From positions 1-6,048 of the forward strand of contig JBOFDP010000035.1 of the NCBI GenBank assembly GCA_051647125.1: 6,048 nt of DNA, written 5' to 3'. Shown one piece after another: positions 5,917 to 6,048 of the stretch. Numbering within the stretch: position 1 is the stretch's first letter; every line of letters starts with the position of its first letter. The position numbers and the translations under genes were made by a program. Under the pieces are notes generated by a model. That model searched no databases. It was not told the DNA's origin and was given only the letters and a program-made list of their open reading frames with translations. The DNA comes from JBOFDP01 sp051647125. GTDB taxonomy: Bacteria; Bacteroidota; Bacteroidia; Chitinophagales; Chitinophagaceae.

Positions 5917-6048
5917 ATGAACTATACAGGTTTTGATATTTTATGGGATAATAAAAGTCTGACATTTTCTTATGGAAAAGGTGTTTTTGGCCCTCAAGAG
6001 GAAAGACGTTCTTTAGAAAGTATCCGCCCCAGTCTTCTCGATTCTCAT
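5917..6048 (+). CDS. start of a second operon gene, possibly another glucose-6-phosphate-isomerase-family cupin (3' end outside window)
   Basis: Forty-four codons are visible, beginning MNYTGFDILWDNKSLTFSYG, with no stop before the window ends. AGGTG (5906-5910), overlapping the previous stop, lies six bases before ATG 5917, so the gene is translationally close-coupled to the isomerase and surely co-transcribed. The segment GKGVFGPQEERRSLESIRPS resembles, from memory, the N-terminal lead of larger (about 270-residue) proteins in the bacterial glucose-6-phosphate-isomerase cupin group. The cupin metal motif itself would lie beyond the window, so this assignment is tentative. That it is a real gene in the same operon is well supported; the function is not. 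Confidence 0.75.
   Translation, partial: MNYTGFDILWDNKSLTFSYGKGVFGPQEERRSLESIRPSLLDSH

Overview
The window is very AT-rich and uses the standard genetic code: TGG encodes Trp and TGA is a genuine stop at 5909-5911. Promoters look sigma70/sigmaA-like (TTGACA/TATAAT), the best ribosome-binding site is AGAGGAG, and the tRNA-Leu gene carries no encoded CCA. This fits a low-GC bacterium such as a Firmicute, Mollicute relative, fusobacterium or spirochaete. I cannot name the genus, and the phylum is inference.

Layout: (1) 1-123, the 3' part of tRNA-Leu(GAG) and its intrinsic terminator. (2) 144-176, three tandem 11-bp repeats. (3) 193-601, the catalytic-domain remnant of a tyrosine recombinase. 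(4) 602-1010, a non-genic stretch with inverted repeats. (5) about 1011-2077, a second, almost full-length but multiply broken tyrosine recombinase. (6) 2121-4598, an intact 825-codon restriction-modification enzyme with nuclease, N6-adenine methylase and target-recognition parts in one chain, and its own promoter. (7) 4599-5239, a non-genic stretch with possible gene debris. (8) 5240-6048, a regulated operon: strong promoter, perfect 28-bp palindrome, a cupin-type phosphoglucose isomerase, then the start of a second gene.

Interpretation: a tRNA gene followed by integrase genes is the classic edge of an integrated element. Here both integrases are dead while the restriction-modification gene is open throughout. 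The window therefore looks like a worn-down genomic island whose defence cargo has outlived its mobility genes. The sugar-phosphate isomerase operon at the right end looks like a separate metabolic unit: it is visibly less AT-rich and has its own promoter and probable operator. The most notable items are the helically phased 11-bp repeats beside the tRNA, the single-chain restriction-modification protein with one recognition domain, and the palindrome controlling the isomerase operon.
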